Source: Cavenderia fasciculata | Lineage: Eukaryota; Evosea; Eumycetozoa; Acytosteliales; Cavenderiaceae | Length of the DNA: 64,000 bases | Assembly: GCF_000203815.1 (NCBI RefSeq) | Contig: NW_004457729.1 | Coordinates: 496,674-560,673, forward strand | Direction of reading: 5' to 3' | In this document: positions 1 through 9,289 of the stretch, one piece after another | Layout: each line of letters opens with the position of its first letter | How positions within the stretch are numbered: the first letter of the stretch is position 1 | Notes under the pieces: model-generated | Database searches by the model: none | Told to the model about the DNA's origin: nothing | What the model saw: only the letters and a program-made list of their open reading frames with translations | Translations under genes and position numbers: made by a program

Positions 1-1420
1 TTCACCATATATCGTAACATTCTTTCTATTATTTGGGTTATATGCTACCGATGTTATTAATGGTACACCTAATAAAATTAAAAATTAATTAATCAACTTT
101 AAAGTTTCTTTTTTTTCTATCTATTTTTTTTTTTAAACTATTACATACTATTATTATTATAAATTGAAATTGAATTGGAAGAGTATTGATTTGAAAGGGT
201 AAAATTGAGTGCACCTTCTTGTAAAAAGGAAGAAGTTTGACAAACTATATATTTACTGGTTTGGATGGTAACTGGACATGGAATGGTAGAGTTTAACATG
301 ATTGTATGTGGCAAGTAGTCGTTGAATATTGACATGGATGAATTGATCCTTACAGCATTCTGACCGATTTTAGTTACAAATGAACTAGAAATAATAATCC
401 CTGCTTCCATTACCATGACTGTTTGATTATACTCTGGATAAAATGGTGAAAACATCAAATTGATAGGTTGAGGAGGTCCATAAAATTTTAATTGTGGTGA
501 TATAAATTGTAAACTATAAATTAAAAAAAATAATCATAGTTGATATAATTAATTCTTCATCCCCTTCAATGAATCATATCTATCTATCTATCTACTATTT
601 AGTTTAACTTACTTTAATTGTATTGTTGGAATGAATGTATCTAGACTATATCTTATAGAAGCATTTAATTTTTCATAAAACATTCCAAACCCAAGAGATC
701 TCCCAATTATTCTTCCACCTCCATTTCGAGTAATGATCACTGGAGTATCTACTTTTGGTTCTAATTAAAAGAAATAGTTAACTATTGTTCATTCTATCTA
801 TCTATTATTCTGTCTATGAGCTATACTTACTACAATATGTTAAATTTGTTGTTGGGGGTATAAGATCAGTTGTAAGAGGTGATTTAATTGTATCCTTTAT
901 ATAACACCAATAACACATTGGAACATCTGATTGAGTAAACAATGTATTATTGATGATAAGTTGTCGTTTGTAACACATGCTTTCTGGTAAAGGTCCTCCT
1001 AATAATGGATTGTTGGAAACATCAAGATTTAATTTTACTGCTTGATCGAATAATGACCAATCTAAACTTGTCAAACCATTTTTTGTTAATACTCTAAAAT
1101 AATTGTATCATTATATTTAGTTAGAATGATGTTTGATAATCAAAGATCTTTAATGAAATGTTACAAACATACAAACTCTCAACATAATCGGGAACAGTCA
1201 AATTCCAAATACCAAAGAGACTATTGACAAGACGAAGATATTTCAATGATGGCGGGAACTCGAATAATGGATAAGTACCACCAGTCACATTCTCCATATT
1301 TAATCCAAACAAGTTTGTATAATATCTTGAAATGGGAGGTTCAATAGTTGATTTTCCTGAAATAGCCCTAAAAATAACAAATAAAAAATAAAATAATTAA
1401 CCTAATTGTAATGTATAGTG

Positions 1421-1474
<54 letters not shown>

Positions 1475-2603
1475 GGACATATATATTTTTAGTTTGGTAC
1501 TTACAAATTAAAAGGTATACTTTGATTTTGAATTATTAAATTATAACCTCCATTTGCTGAATTGGTACATGTTACTTGACCGAATCCAGTCATGTAGACA
1601 GTGATGATAGAATTGGTTGAGGATTTGAGAGTGACACTTCCCAATGAGGCAAACTTTTCTGTCGTGATGTTTAAATTGTTTGGTAGATTCAGAGCACTAA
1701 TGGTGATCGTTGTCAAAGAGTACGATAGTAAGGGTCCAGTCCAAAATGTCAAGCCAGAGACAGAGTCTGGTACTTGAATAGTGATATACGTAATCCTAGC
1801 GAGTTTAAACAATGGTGAGTAATCAGTCAGTGGACAATCCAAGATATCAACAAGTACAAAATTATTTAATCGTGCCCATATACTTGGAATTGTTGTAAAA
1901 CTTGGATCATTCTTGATTCTATCAATAAAATTAAAAAAAATAATAAATAATTTTGATTGATTAGTAATCGTATGATCTTATTATTATTAATAGTGAAAGA
2001 ACTTACAGAATTGATGTAGTAAAGCCAACTCCTAAATTTAGAATTGTAAAAAGATTGATTGATCGGTCGTTAACTTGTCCACTTGAATAAATCTCTATTG
2101 ATCTTATCAAGAATAGATCTAATGATTGAATTGATGAATTAACAGGTCCAACATCTTGATATTGATCTATTTTCAATGATCTAAAAAAAAAAGACAATAA
2201 TAGTGGAGGGTATTAATATCTTTAGAAGATTTTGCACACTGCAAAGATAGATATTGATCAAAAAAATAAAAAAAATAGAGTGAATGTAGTCAACATCTAA
2301 CATTCATCATCACCATACATACATTGAATTAACATAATCCCCAATGCATTGTATTTGTGTACTGTTACATATGTCTTGTTCAGTTTGTCCTATTGTAGAC
2401 CCATACTGTCTAAGTATAAAAATAACAGAGTCAACTAATAATAATTATAATAATAATAATAATAATAAATATAAATAGTTATTAATAATGGTTGTTTAAA
2501 TATATACTATGATATAACACATACTTTCTGATTGTAAGAGTGACTGTGATGGCTGACACCAAGTAAAAATCAGTGACAGTAATAGCAATACAATACTATT
2601 CAT
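1..2603 (-). CDS. ComC-like secreted or surface LRR/TIG protein, 3' part outside window
   Basis: The start is the ATG at 2603; the first exon (2603-2525) encodes a hydrophobic signal peptide, MNSIVLLLLSLIFTWCQ. At least eight further short exons follow, roughly 2411-2325, 2180-2007, 1919-1505, 1367-1150, 1093-830, 762-614, 515-150 and 72-1, joined by AT-rich GT-AG introns. The middle exons read as irregular leucine-rich repeats with many N-glycosylation sequons (for example SLKYLRLVNSLFGIWNLT and LNLDVSNNPLLGGPLPESM). The last exons read as beta-sandwich IPT/TIG-type modules (PLITSVAYNPNNRKNVTIYG). LRRs followed by TIG modules behind a signal peptide match the dictyostelid ComC/EGF-like surface protein family, in which EGF and ComC C-terminal modules and a membrane anchor would come next, beyond the window edge. 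The family assignment is from memory of its layout; exact exon ends are approximate. Confidence 0.72.
1422..1471. repeat. (TA)n microsatellite in an intron
   Basis: A perfect TA dinucleotide run of about 25 units lies inside an intron of the ComC-like gene. Confidence 0.95.
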
Positions 2604-3320
2604 ATTTTTATCTATCTATTTTTTTTTTTCCTCAATAAATGAGATAGATTATCACCAAGGTGAAGTTGATGATGATGTGGCCTTCTTGTTTAAGCATAAA
2701 ACTGATTGGGTGGTTTAGTTTGGCCTCATTCCTATTAGGATATTTTTAAACTTGCGAAAAAATCAATTGCTTCCAAAGATTTTTTTTACATGAATCAATC
2801 TTGATGTCATGAAGATTCTCTGACGAATTCGCCCCAATACTATTTACCCTTTTGTCTTTTCGGACGTAAATGGGTACAATTGTACGACAAAAAAATAATT
2901 AAATTAAAATATTATTGTACAGTACACCAATACTCTAAATAGGAGTAAACCAATTGTCCACGTCAACACAACAATGATTATCTTTAAGATCTTGATTTTA
3001 GATCTGGATGGGATTTCGTTCCATGGAATTGAAAAAATCAATTATTGCCAGCTTTGAAATTTCAACTAGTTATAATAACAAATAATCAATAATTATAATT
3101 AATTCCATTCGTTCGCTTCCACAAAGAAGTATACTTTGTTTAAACACACCCAATAATAATAATATTATATATATTTACAATTTTTAAAAAAGAATCCAAG
3201 AGTAGACCTGACCTTGTTTTTGTTCTTTTCCTCCCTTGATTATCTTTACTTGTTTTACAATATCCAGATCTTCCTTCATATCCAGTCTAGTCCATTTTGG
3301 TTTTGGAATCAACAACTAAT
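2604..3320. other. Intergenic, no gene seen
   Basis: AT-rich DNA between the 5' end of the ComC-like gene and the 3' end of the deaminase gene. An open plus-strand frame at 3214-3465 is the antisense shadow of the deaminase last exon. A 12-bp palindrome GTACAATTGTAC lies near 2874. I see no RNA gene. Confidence 0.6.
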
Positions 3321-3820
3321 TTATTGGTTGGTTGTTGTTGTCGTTGTTGTCGAGGTATTATTACTATTATTATTATTTACATTAAACTTTTCATTATTTT
3401 TGACAGTGTCTGGATCAACCTTTTTTCTTTTGTTTGGTGTTGGAGCTATATTTATTAATAAATGATTAGTATTTATATCACAGGTTTAGATAATAGACTA
3501 TGATTTGCTTTTCATACCTTTTTTGTTTTCTTGAAAATAGAATTTTTGTAATAGATAAACAGCTTCATCTTTGAGTAACCCTGATACACAGTTGTAAGGG
3601 TGTCCATTCTCGACACAGGTAGCATTGTGTATAGGGAGGATAGATCCATTGCCTCCAAATTTATCATTATAACATCCAAAATAAACCATTCCAATCTTTG
3701 ACAATTGAAGTATAGCAGCACACATGATACAAGGTTCAACTGTAACATACAATGTACATTCAGATAATAAATCTTCACTATGAATATCTATTCCATTTAA
3801 ATCAACATGTTGATGATGAC

Positions 3821-3905
<85 letters not shown>

Positions 3906-4383
3906 ATTATTAACATTGTCTAGGTAAATACTATCCAAAGCTTCAATTTCAGCATGTCTTGTTGCATTCTTTTTAATATTAGTTTTGTTGAACCCTCTTG
4001 CAATAACGGTACCATTACGATGAACAATAACACAACCAACAGGTACTTCTCCTTCATTTAAAGCTATGTATCCCTACAAAATGAATGAATATCAATATCT
4101 TTGTTTTTCGATCAAATGTATACTGTATAACTATACTTACTTGTTCAATTGCAAGTCTCATATATTTAGAATGCTTTTCAATTTCATCTATATCTTTGAT
4201 ATCTGCCATCACTCTAAGACTGTGTTGTGCAGATACATGTTGATGTGGTTGTCTACTACTACTGTTCTTACAACATGATGATGTCGATGACGGAGATGTC
4301 TGTGTAGTCGAAGTAGTAGTTGTCGTAGTTGTCGTGGTTGTACTCGTACTAGTATTTGATGGGGAGGAGGAGTTGCTTTCCAT
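3321..4383 (-). CDS. adat2: tRNA-specific adenosine deaminase subunit ADAT2 (TAD2)
   Basis: Three exons, 4383-4141, 4073-3518 and 3445-3321, give an in-frame protein of 307 residues. The family member pairs with ADAT3 and converts adenosine 34 of tRNA anticodons to inosine. The cytidine-deaminase fold is visible: zinc ligand and catalytic Glu in the HAE motif at about residue 121, and the PCIMCA motif (second and third zinc ligands) at about 195-199. The N-terminus is a Ser/Thr-rich extension. A run of about 27 asparagines lies between the two halves of the active site, where other ADAT2 proteins have a short link. The last exon adds a basic stretch (PNKRKKVDPD) that could act as a nuclear signal, then an Asn/Thr-rich tail. 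The HAE and PCxxC motifs make the deaminase call firm; ADAT2 rather than another deaminase follows from overall similarity and length. Confidence 0.88.
3822..3904. repeat. Asn-codon trinucleotide array inside ADAT2
   Basis: TTA repeats on the plus strand read as about 27 AAT (Asn) codons on the coding minus strand. The array is nearly pure, so it is likely to vary in length between isolates. Confidence 0.95.
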
Positions 4384-4938
4384 TCACGATATATTCATAT
4401 TATCTTTATTTGTGACAATATATAACTGAATGAATGAATGAATAACTTGACCTTAAAAGAGAGAGATAAAACTGAGAATCCCGATGATCCACATTTTTTG
4501 CGACCCTTTTGAACATAATAATTAATTTCCCATTATCCCAACAATCAAATCAATAAATAATAATTAATTCAAAGTAGAAAGAAAGATTCTGGATGGATGG
4601 ATGGAAACAGATAATTAATTATCTATTAGAGAGAGTTCATAAGATTCAAAAATGAAACTGTTATGTTCAACTTCAACACCCCACCTTCTTCTCTTTTTGG
4701 TATTGAATGAACACACATGCAATTCGAATTGTACCTATCAAGAAAATTAATTTATAAAACCCAATATGAAGTAGTACTATTACTAATATAATTCGACCCT
4801 CTTGTTCATTATTATTATTAATATTATTATTAATTCCCTTCAATATTATTATTATTATTATTATTATTAGTATTTTCTTTGTATTTATATTTATTTTAAT
4901 TCTATTCTATTTAGAGATAGAGATAGAGATAGAGAGAA
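4384..4938. promoter_or_regulatory. Divergent intergenic region between ADAT2 and the CBS gene
   Basis: This is the shared 5' region of two divergently transcribed genes. It is AT-rich with ATT runs around 4809-4870. It ends in a purine-rich AGATAG-type leader (about 4914-4936) directly before the CBS start codon. No gene is visible; the promoter role is inferred from position only. Confidence 0.45.
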
Positions 4939-5737
4939 ATGAAACCAAACAATTTCTTTAGATTTTATCCATATATTAGCAAACAACAAGGTTTAATAAC
5001 ATCTTCACCACAATGTTTTAAGCCATCTTTTACTCAATCCAATACAAGATTAATGGTTAGTATTAAATATATAACATACAAATATATATATTAATAATCA
5101 TTTCTTATATATTTTATAGGAGAGAATTCCAGATTTTGAAATTGGATCTACAAGAACTATGATCCGAGTGACACCATCGGATTTGGAGATTCTTTCATCT
5201 GTCAAGGAGATGCAATTGGACAAGACGCATAAAAAGCATACTAGTGGGTTTGTAGACAGCAAGATATCATCGTTGCTAGCACAAAAGGGTCTTCCTCTCA
5301 AAGGTCAACAAGCTCCCAATATCATTAGAGTGCGAGAGAATGATACCGTATTAACCGCCATCAAACAGATGCATACCAACAAGGTCGGTGCTGTCATTGT
5401 TGTAGATTCACAAAACAAGATGACCGGTATCTTTAGTGAACGAGATTACCTAAACTCGTTGGCAGTACGTGACCTCAAGTCAAAGGATACCTATGTCAAA
5501 GATGTCATGACCACACCAGTTGTCACTGTTAGATTGGACACGTCGACTGCAAAGTGCATGAAGATTATGTCACAACGTAGATTCCGTCATCTTCCCGTGA
5601 TCGATGGTGATAAGTTGGTTGGTATCGTTTCAATCGGTGATATTGTCAAACATATCATCTCTGACCAACGTACTGAAATCACTCATCTACGTCAAGTTCT
5701 ATCTGGTCATGTAGATGATATGGATCAAGGTCTTTAA
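4939..5737 (+). CDS. CBS domain-pair protein, probably mitochondrial
   Basis: Exons 4939-5055 and 5120-5737 encode 244 residues. The first 50 or so residues are rich in Ser, Gln, Lys and Phe with no acidic residue in the first stretch (MKPNNFFRFYPYISKQQ), as expected for a mitochondrial presequence. Two CBS motifs follow at about residues 95-150 (ending GIFSERDYLNSL) and 160-220 (FRHLPVIDGDKLVGIVSIGD). A two-CBS protein with no other domain resembles plant CBSX3 and bacterial and mitochondrial relatives, which bind adenosine nucleotides and modulate partner enzymes. The substrate or partner cannot be read from sequence. Its 3' flank is partly duplicated beyond the next gene. Confidence 0.85.
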
Positions 5738-5739
5738 AA

Positions 5740-5878
5740 AATCTAACCAAACCCAAACCCAAACCAAACCAAACAAACAAATAACTACAACATACTTTAT
5801 CTTCATTTCACAAATCTTCAAAGATAGTCATTTTTTCAAAAGTTATTAAAAAATAAAAATATATATAATTAGTTAGAA
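5740..5878 (+). repeat. Copy A of a duplicated 3' flank
   Basis: The sequence after the CBS stop (TCTTTAAAAAATCTAACC, then CAAACCC units, an ATAACTACA segment and a TTATTAAAAAATAAAAATAT end) recurs at about 7361-7525 in the same order and orientation. The two copies bracket the F-box/LRR gene. Confidence 0.8.
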
Positions 5879-5896
5879 TAGAATAGAATAGACAGA

Positions 5897-7327
5897 ATGT
5901 TTAGACGTATATTTGATTCTATTTTAAATCGTCTTGGTGGTACTATAGCTACTGTAGAACAAAAAGAAGAAGACATAGAAGAAGAAGAAGAATTAGTTGT
6001 ACAATTCAATTTATTGCAATTACCAAATGTAGTAATTAGATACATCATTCAACAGATTGATTTGGATATTGAAAGAATATGTTTGCATGCTACATGTCAT
6101 CGTCTCTTTGACCTAAGAAGAAGTTTAATTAGTCATGTAGTAGTCGGTACTACACCTACTGCTGCTACTACTTCTACTACTGCTTCAACGACAGCTAATG
6201 CTGATTGTTTATATCTTGCAACCAATGATTTTAACCTAATATCGTTAGGGGACAGAGACTATTATTTCAATTCATTGCCAAGATTAGTTCTCACCAAGAT
6301 CATTTCATCGTGTGATTTGACGGTTTTCAAGTCATTGCGATACTTGTATATAGAGGGTATTGCCGACCAGATAGATATCTCAGAGATACGATTACCACCG
6401 TCACTCATTGCACTCACTATTGGTGATGGATCATACTATTCAAACAACTTTTCAAGACCCTCCAAAACCATACCTCATGGTTGGTTGCCAGAAGGATTAC
6501 GCAAGTTGCAATTCCGTGGAATGGCTCCACCTGTCATCGTAGACATGTACTCTACATTACCTGTATCCCTCAAAACATTGGAAGGATGTTTTACTCCTCA
6601 ACCACTACCCAATCATTTGGAGCATCTATATTGTCACAGTACTTTTAAATTAAATATTATTGTTGCAGACAATAATGCACAACAAGATGATGATGATGGA
6701 CAATTGCCACCACCACCACCAAGCCAATCAAGATTAAAAAAAGTATTTCTAAAATATTATGATCAAGATACAATTGATCAATTACCATCTATATCATCAT
6801 CATCATTGGAAATATTAAATATCAAACTTTTTAGTAGTAGTAGTAGTACTATTTCAATACCTTTTAATCAATTACCAAATCTACGTCATATTGGAATACC
6901 TCAAATATTTAATAGTATCGCCAACGCTGCCACCGAGTCAACCCGACACTACCACCACAACAACAAACATTTTTTTAGTCAACTACCAAATAATAGTAAT
7001 CTACAGACGGTTGGTATATACAATCCAATTATACCTTGGTATGATTTCTACTTGGAACTTCCACTATCCTCTGCCAGAAACAAAAGAAATGTAATATCTT
7101 TTGAAAAGGCATTACTTGCAAGCAATCGTTTGGGAGTACTTAGGCAATGTCGACATTCCAAAACCATACTACAAATTAGACTATTTGACAAGAAAAAACA
7201 AGTTTATGTTTTAATCATCAGTAAATACGATTCAACCATTACAGCTACATTTACATTTCAGTCCTCTTCCATTTCAGACATACTACGAAAACATTGTGTT
7301 CCATATTGTGGTCATGGAAATAGATAG
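5897..7327 (+). CDS. F-box/LRR-type protein
   Basis: A single open frame of 476 residues starts 160 nt after the CBS gene. After an acidic stretch, residues about 48-75 look like a dictyostelid F-box (LPNVVIRYIIQQI, then ATCHRLFDLRR). The middle is built of irregular repeats of the form LPxSLxxLxxG, as in FNIP/LRR proteins (LPPSLIALTIGDG, LPEGLRKLQFRG, LPVSLKTLEG). Such proteins are presumed SCF ubiquitin-ligase adaptors, one of the most expanded families in Dictyostelia. Homopolymeric insertions (Thr, Pro, Ser) interrupt the repeats. The specific target is unknown. Confidence 0.75.
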   Translation: MFRRIFDSILNRLGGTIATVEQKEEDIEEEEELVVQFNLLQLPNVVIRYIIQQIDLDIERICLHATCHRLFDLRRSLISHVVVGTTPTAATTSTTASTTANADCLYLATNDFNLISLGDRDYYFNSLPRLVLTKIISSCDLTVFKSLRYLYIEGIADQIDISEIRLPPSLIALTIGDGSYYSNNFSRPSKTIPHGWLPEGLRKLQFRGMAPPVIVDMYSTLPVSLKTLEGCFTPQPLPNHLEHLYCHSTFKLNIIVADNNAQQDDDDGQLPPPPPSQSRLKKVFLKYYDQDTIDQLPSISSSSLEILNIKLFSSSSSTISIPFNQLPNLRHIGIPQIFNSIANAATESTRHYHHNNKHFFSQLPNNSNLQTVGIYNPIIPWYDFYLELPLSSARNKRNVISFEKALLASNRLGVLRQCRHSKTILQIRLFDKKKQVYVLIISKYDSTITATFTFQSSSISDILRKHCVPYCGHGNR

Positions 7328-7360
7328 ATAGATAGATAGATAATCTTTGATACATTGATC

Positions 7361-7525
7361 AGTACTATCTGGTCTTTAAAATCTAACCAAACCCAAACCC
7401 AAACAAACAAACAAATAACTACACATACATCCCTCTTCACATTTCACACATCGTCAAAGTTCGTCACCTCGCTCCTCCTCTTTTTCATAAATGTTATAAA
7501 AAATAAAAATATTTAAAAATTATAT
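7361..7525 (+). repeat. Copy B of the CBS-gene 3' flank
   Basis: It repeats copy A. The start, CTATCTGGTCTTTAAAATC, even keeps a few bases matching the end of the CBS coding region with an internal deletion. Divergence by substitutions and small indels suggests an old duplication. Confidence 0.75.
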
Positions 7526-7527
7526 GT

Positions 7528-7760
7528 ATTTCATCTGAAGTACTTCTACTTGCGAAAAATGGATGCCATGAAAGATATTTTGTTCAAATAAAATAATGAA
7601 TGATGAAAACATGCCTGTGTGTGTGAGGTTCACCAAACTGGGGCTTACCAAAAATAAAAATATTTATAAAATCAAATTTAATTTTTTTACACAATTGCAA
7701 GCTATTTCCTACTTCAAAGTTCATTTCATCATCACTTTCATTTCAAAGTTTATAACTATC

Positions 7761-7791
<31 letters not shown>

Positions 7792-7825
7792 AAAAAAAAG
7801 AGAGAAAGAGAATCTATAATCTAGA
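7528..7825. other. Intergenic, upstream of the Lys-rich gene
   Basis: AT-rich DNA ending in an (ATTT)n run near 7762-7790 and a purine leader before the next start codon. The open frame at 7596-7829 has no coding character and is rejected. Confidence 0.5.
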
Positions 7826-8890
7826 ATGACTAACGAATCAAATAATCAATCATCATCTTCATCATCAACTCAAGCTGCTGCTGCTACACCAGCTGCACCA
7901 GTCGCTGCATCATTGCCACCAGCATCAGCATTCACAAAGTACATCCAAAACTTTAAGGGTGATGCCATCTCGCAATGCTCGTTGTTTGCCAAGATGATGA
8001 TCTCGTTGGCCGGCGTCAGCTTTGAGCCTGCTGAATTGTCCAAGAAGCAAGCCGCCACCGAACTCCGTTTCCTCAAGGGTGAAGAGGAAAAGGACAAAAA
8101 GAAGGAAAAGGAGGAAAAGAAGGAGCAAAAGAACAAGACCAAGGAGGAAAAGACCAAGGGCAAGGAGGAAAAGAAAAAGGATAAAAAGGACAAAAAGAAC
8201 AAGGACAAGGAGGAAAAGAAGAATGGCAAGGGTGACAAGAAGGACAAGAAGGACAAGAAAGACAAAAAGGACAAAAAGAACAAGGACAAGTCAGAGCCAC
8301 AAAAGACCAAGGAAGAAAAGAAAAAGGAGAAAAAGGAAAAGAAGGAACTCAAAAACAAGGACAAGGAACTCAAGAACAAGGAAAAGCAAGAAACCAAATC
8401 CAAGGACAAAGAAGATAAAAAGAAGAACAAACAAGATAAAAAGGACAAAAAAGACAAGAATGAAACTTTCCTAACTCAAAAGGTTATTAATGATACAAAG
8501 GGTAAGACATAGACATTTAAATTTAAATATAACTATAAACTTGATCAATGATATGAATATTAATACTTTCCCCTTCTTTTCTTTTCTTTTTTTTTTTTTT
8601 TTTTTACTTTACTTTTATTAGCTATTCTTGAGAATGATAATTCGATTGCTTTGTTGGCCCCATGTATGCAAGCTGTCAAGTGTGCCGATGGTGATAAGGA
8701 ATGCAACCGTTTGAAGCAAATCTCATTACTCAAGTTTAGAAATGAGTCTTGTCTCTCGGTCTTTGTCAACAGACTCCAAGACTGTCAACAAACTGGCAGT
8801 AAAAAGTGTATCTCTAACAACCTTGGATTCTTCTCTACCTGCAGAACCTACAACAGAAGATTACAAGAAATCTTGGCTTCTGGTTATTAA
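7826..8890 (+). CDS. Lys-rich protein with Cys-rich C-terminus, function unknown
   Basis: Exons 7826-8501 and 8622-8890 give 314 residues. The order is a Ser/Ala/Pro-rich start, a segment of about 50 residues (FTKYIQNFKGDAISQCSLFA), about 125 residues made almost wholly of Lys, Glu and Asp (KDKK/KEEKK units, about residues 85-210), then a C-terminal domain with seven cysteines (CMQAVKC, CNRLK, C, CQQ, C, C). The cysteine spacing suggests a small disulphide- or metal-stabilised fold, but there is no signal peptide, so I do not assign secretion. The intron falls exactly between the charged linker and the Cys-rich domain. I do not recognise the family. The three-base period of the Lys/Asp codons creates long false frames on both strands. 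Confidence 0.75.
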
Positions 8891-9289
8891 ATTAGATTCA
8901 CTCAAATCCAATCACTTTGATGTATATATGTCAACTCAACCAACTCAACAATTCAACTCTACCAACAACAACCAAAAAACAAATAATATATTCCATCCAC
9001 CCACCCAACCAAATCTTTTGTAAATTGTGTATTTAGTATTACACTACTATTTAGTATAGTCTAGTTCCCCCCATCACTTACCCATAACTCATTCCATCGA
9101 ATTTGATTATTGTAGATATATTCTTTAAACCCAAACAAAACAAATAAAACAAACAAAAAAAAAAAAACTTTACATCATCACAGCAAACCACACACAAGTG
9201 CATCTTTGCGAAGATCATCATTTTTTCATTGAATTACAGATAGAGTAGTCAGTAGATAGATATATAGAGTAGTGTAGATAAAGGAAGTG
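8891..9289. other. Intergenic, between tandem genes
   Basis: A 3' flank rich in CAA and CCA stretches, then AT-rich DNA and a GATAG-rich leader before the STRIP start codon at 9290. No gene or RNA is visible. Confidence 0.5.

Noticed and set aside
3214-3465. Plus-strand frame rich in Leu, Phe and Val
   Set aside because: It is antisense to the last ADAT2 exon (Asn/Thr codons read backwards) and has no family resemblance.
7596-7829. Short plus-strand frame before the Lys-rich gene
   Set aside because: AT-rich composition, ends in an ATTT microsatellite, no domain; best seen as noise.
7870-8474. Ser/Phe/Leu-rich minus-strand and Arg/Lys-rich plus-strand frames over the Lys-rich gene
   Set aside because: Shadows of a biased AAG/GAC codon array; the Lys-rich frame has the splice sites and the Cys-rich continuation.
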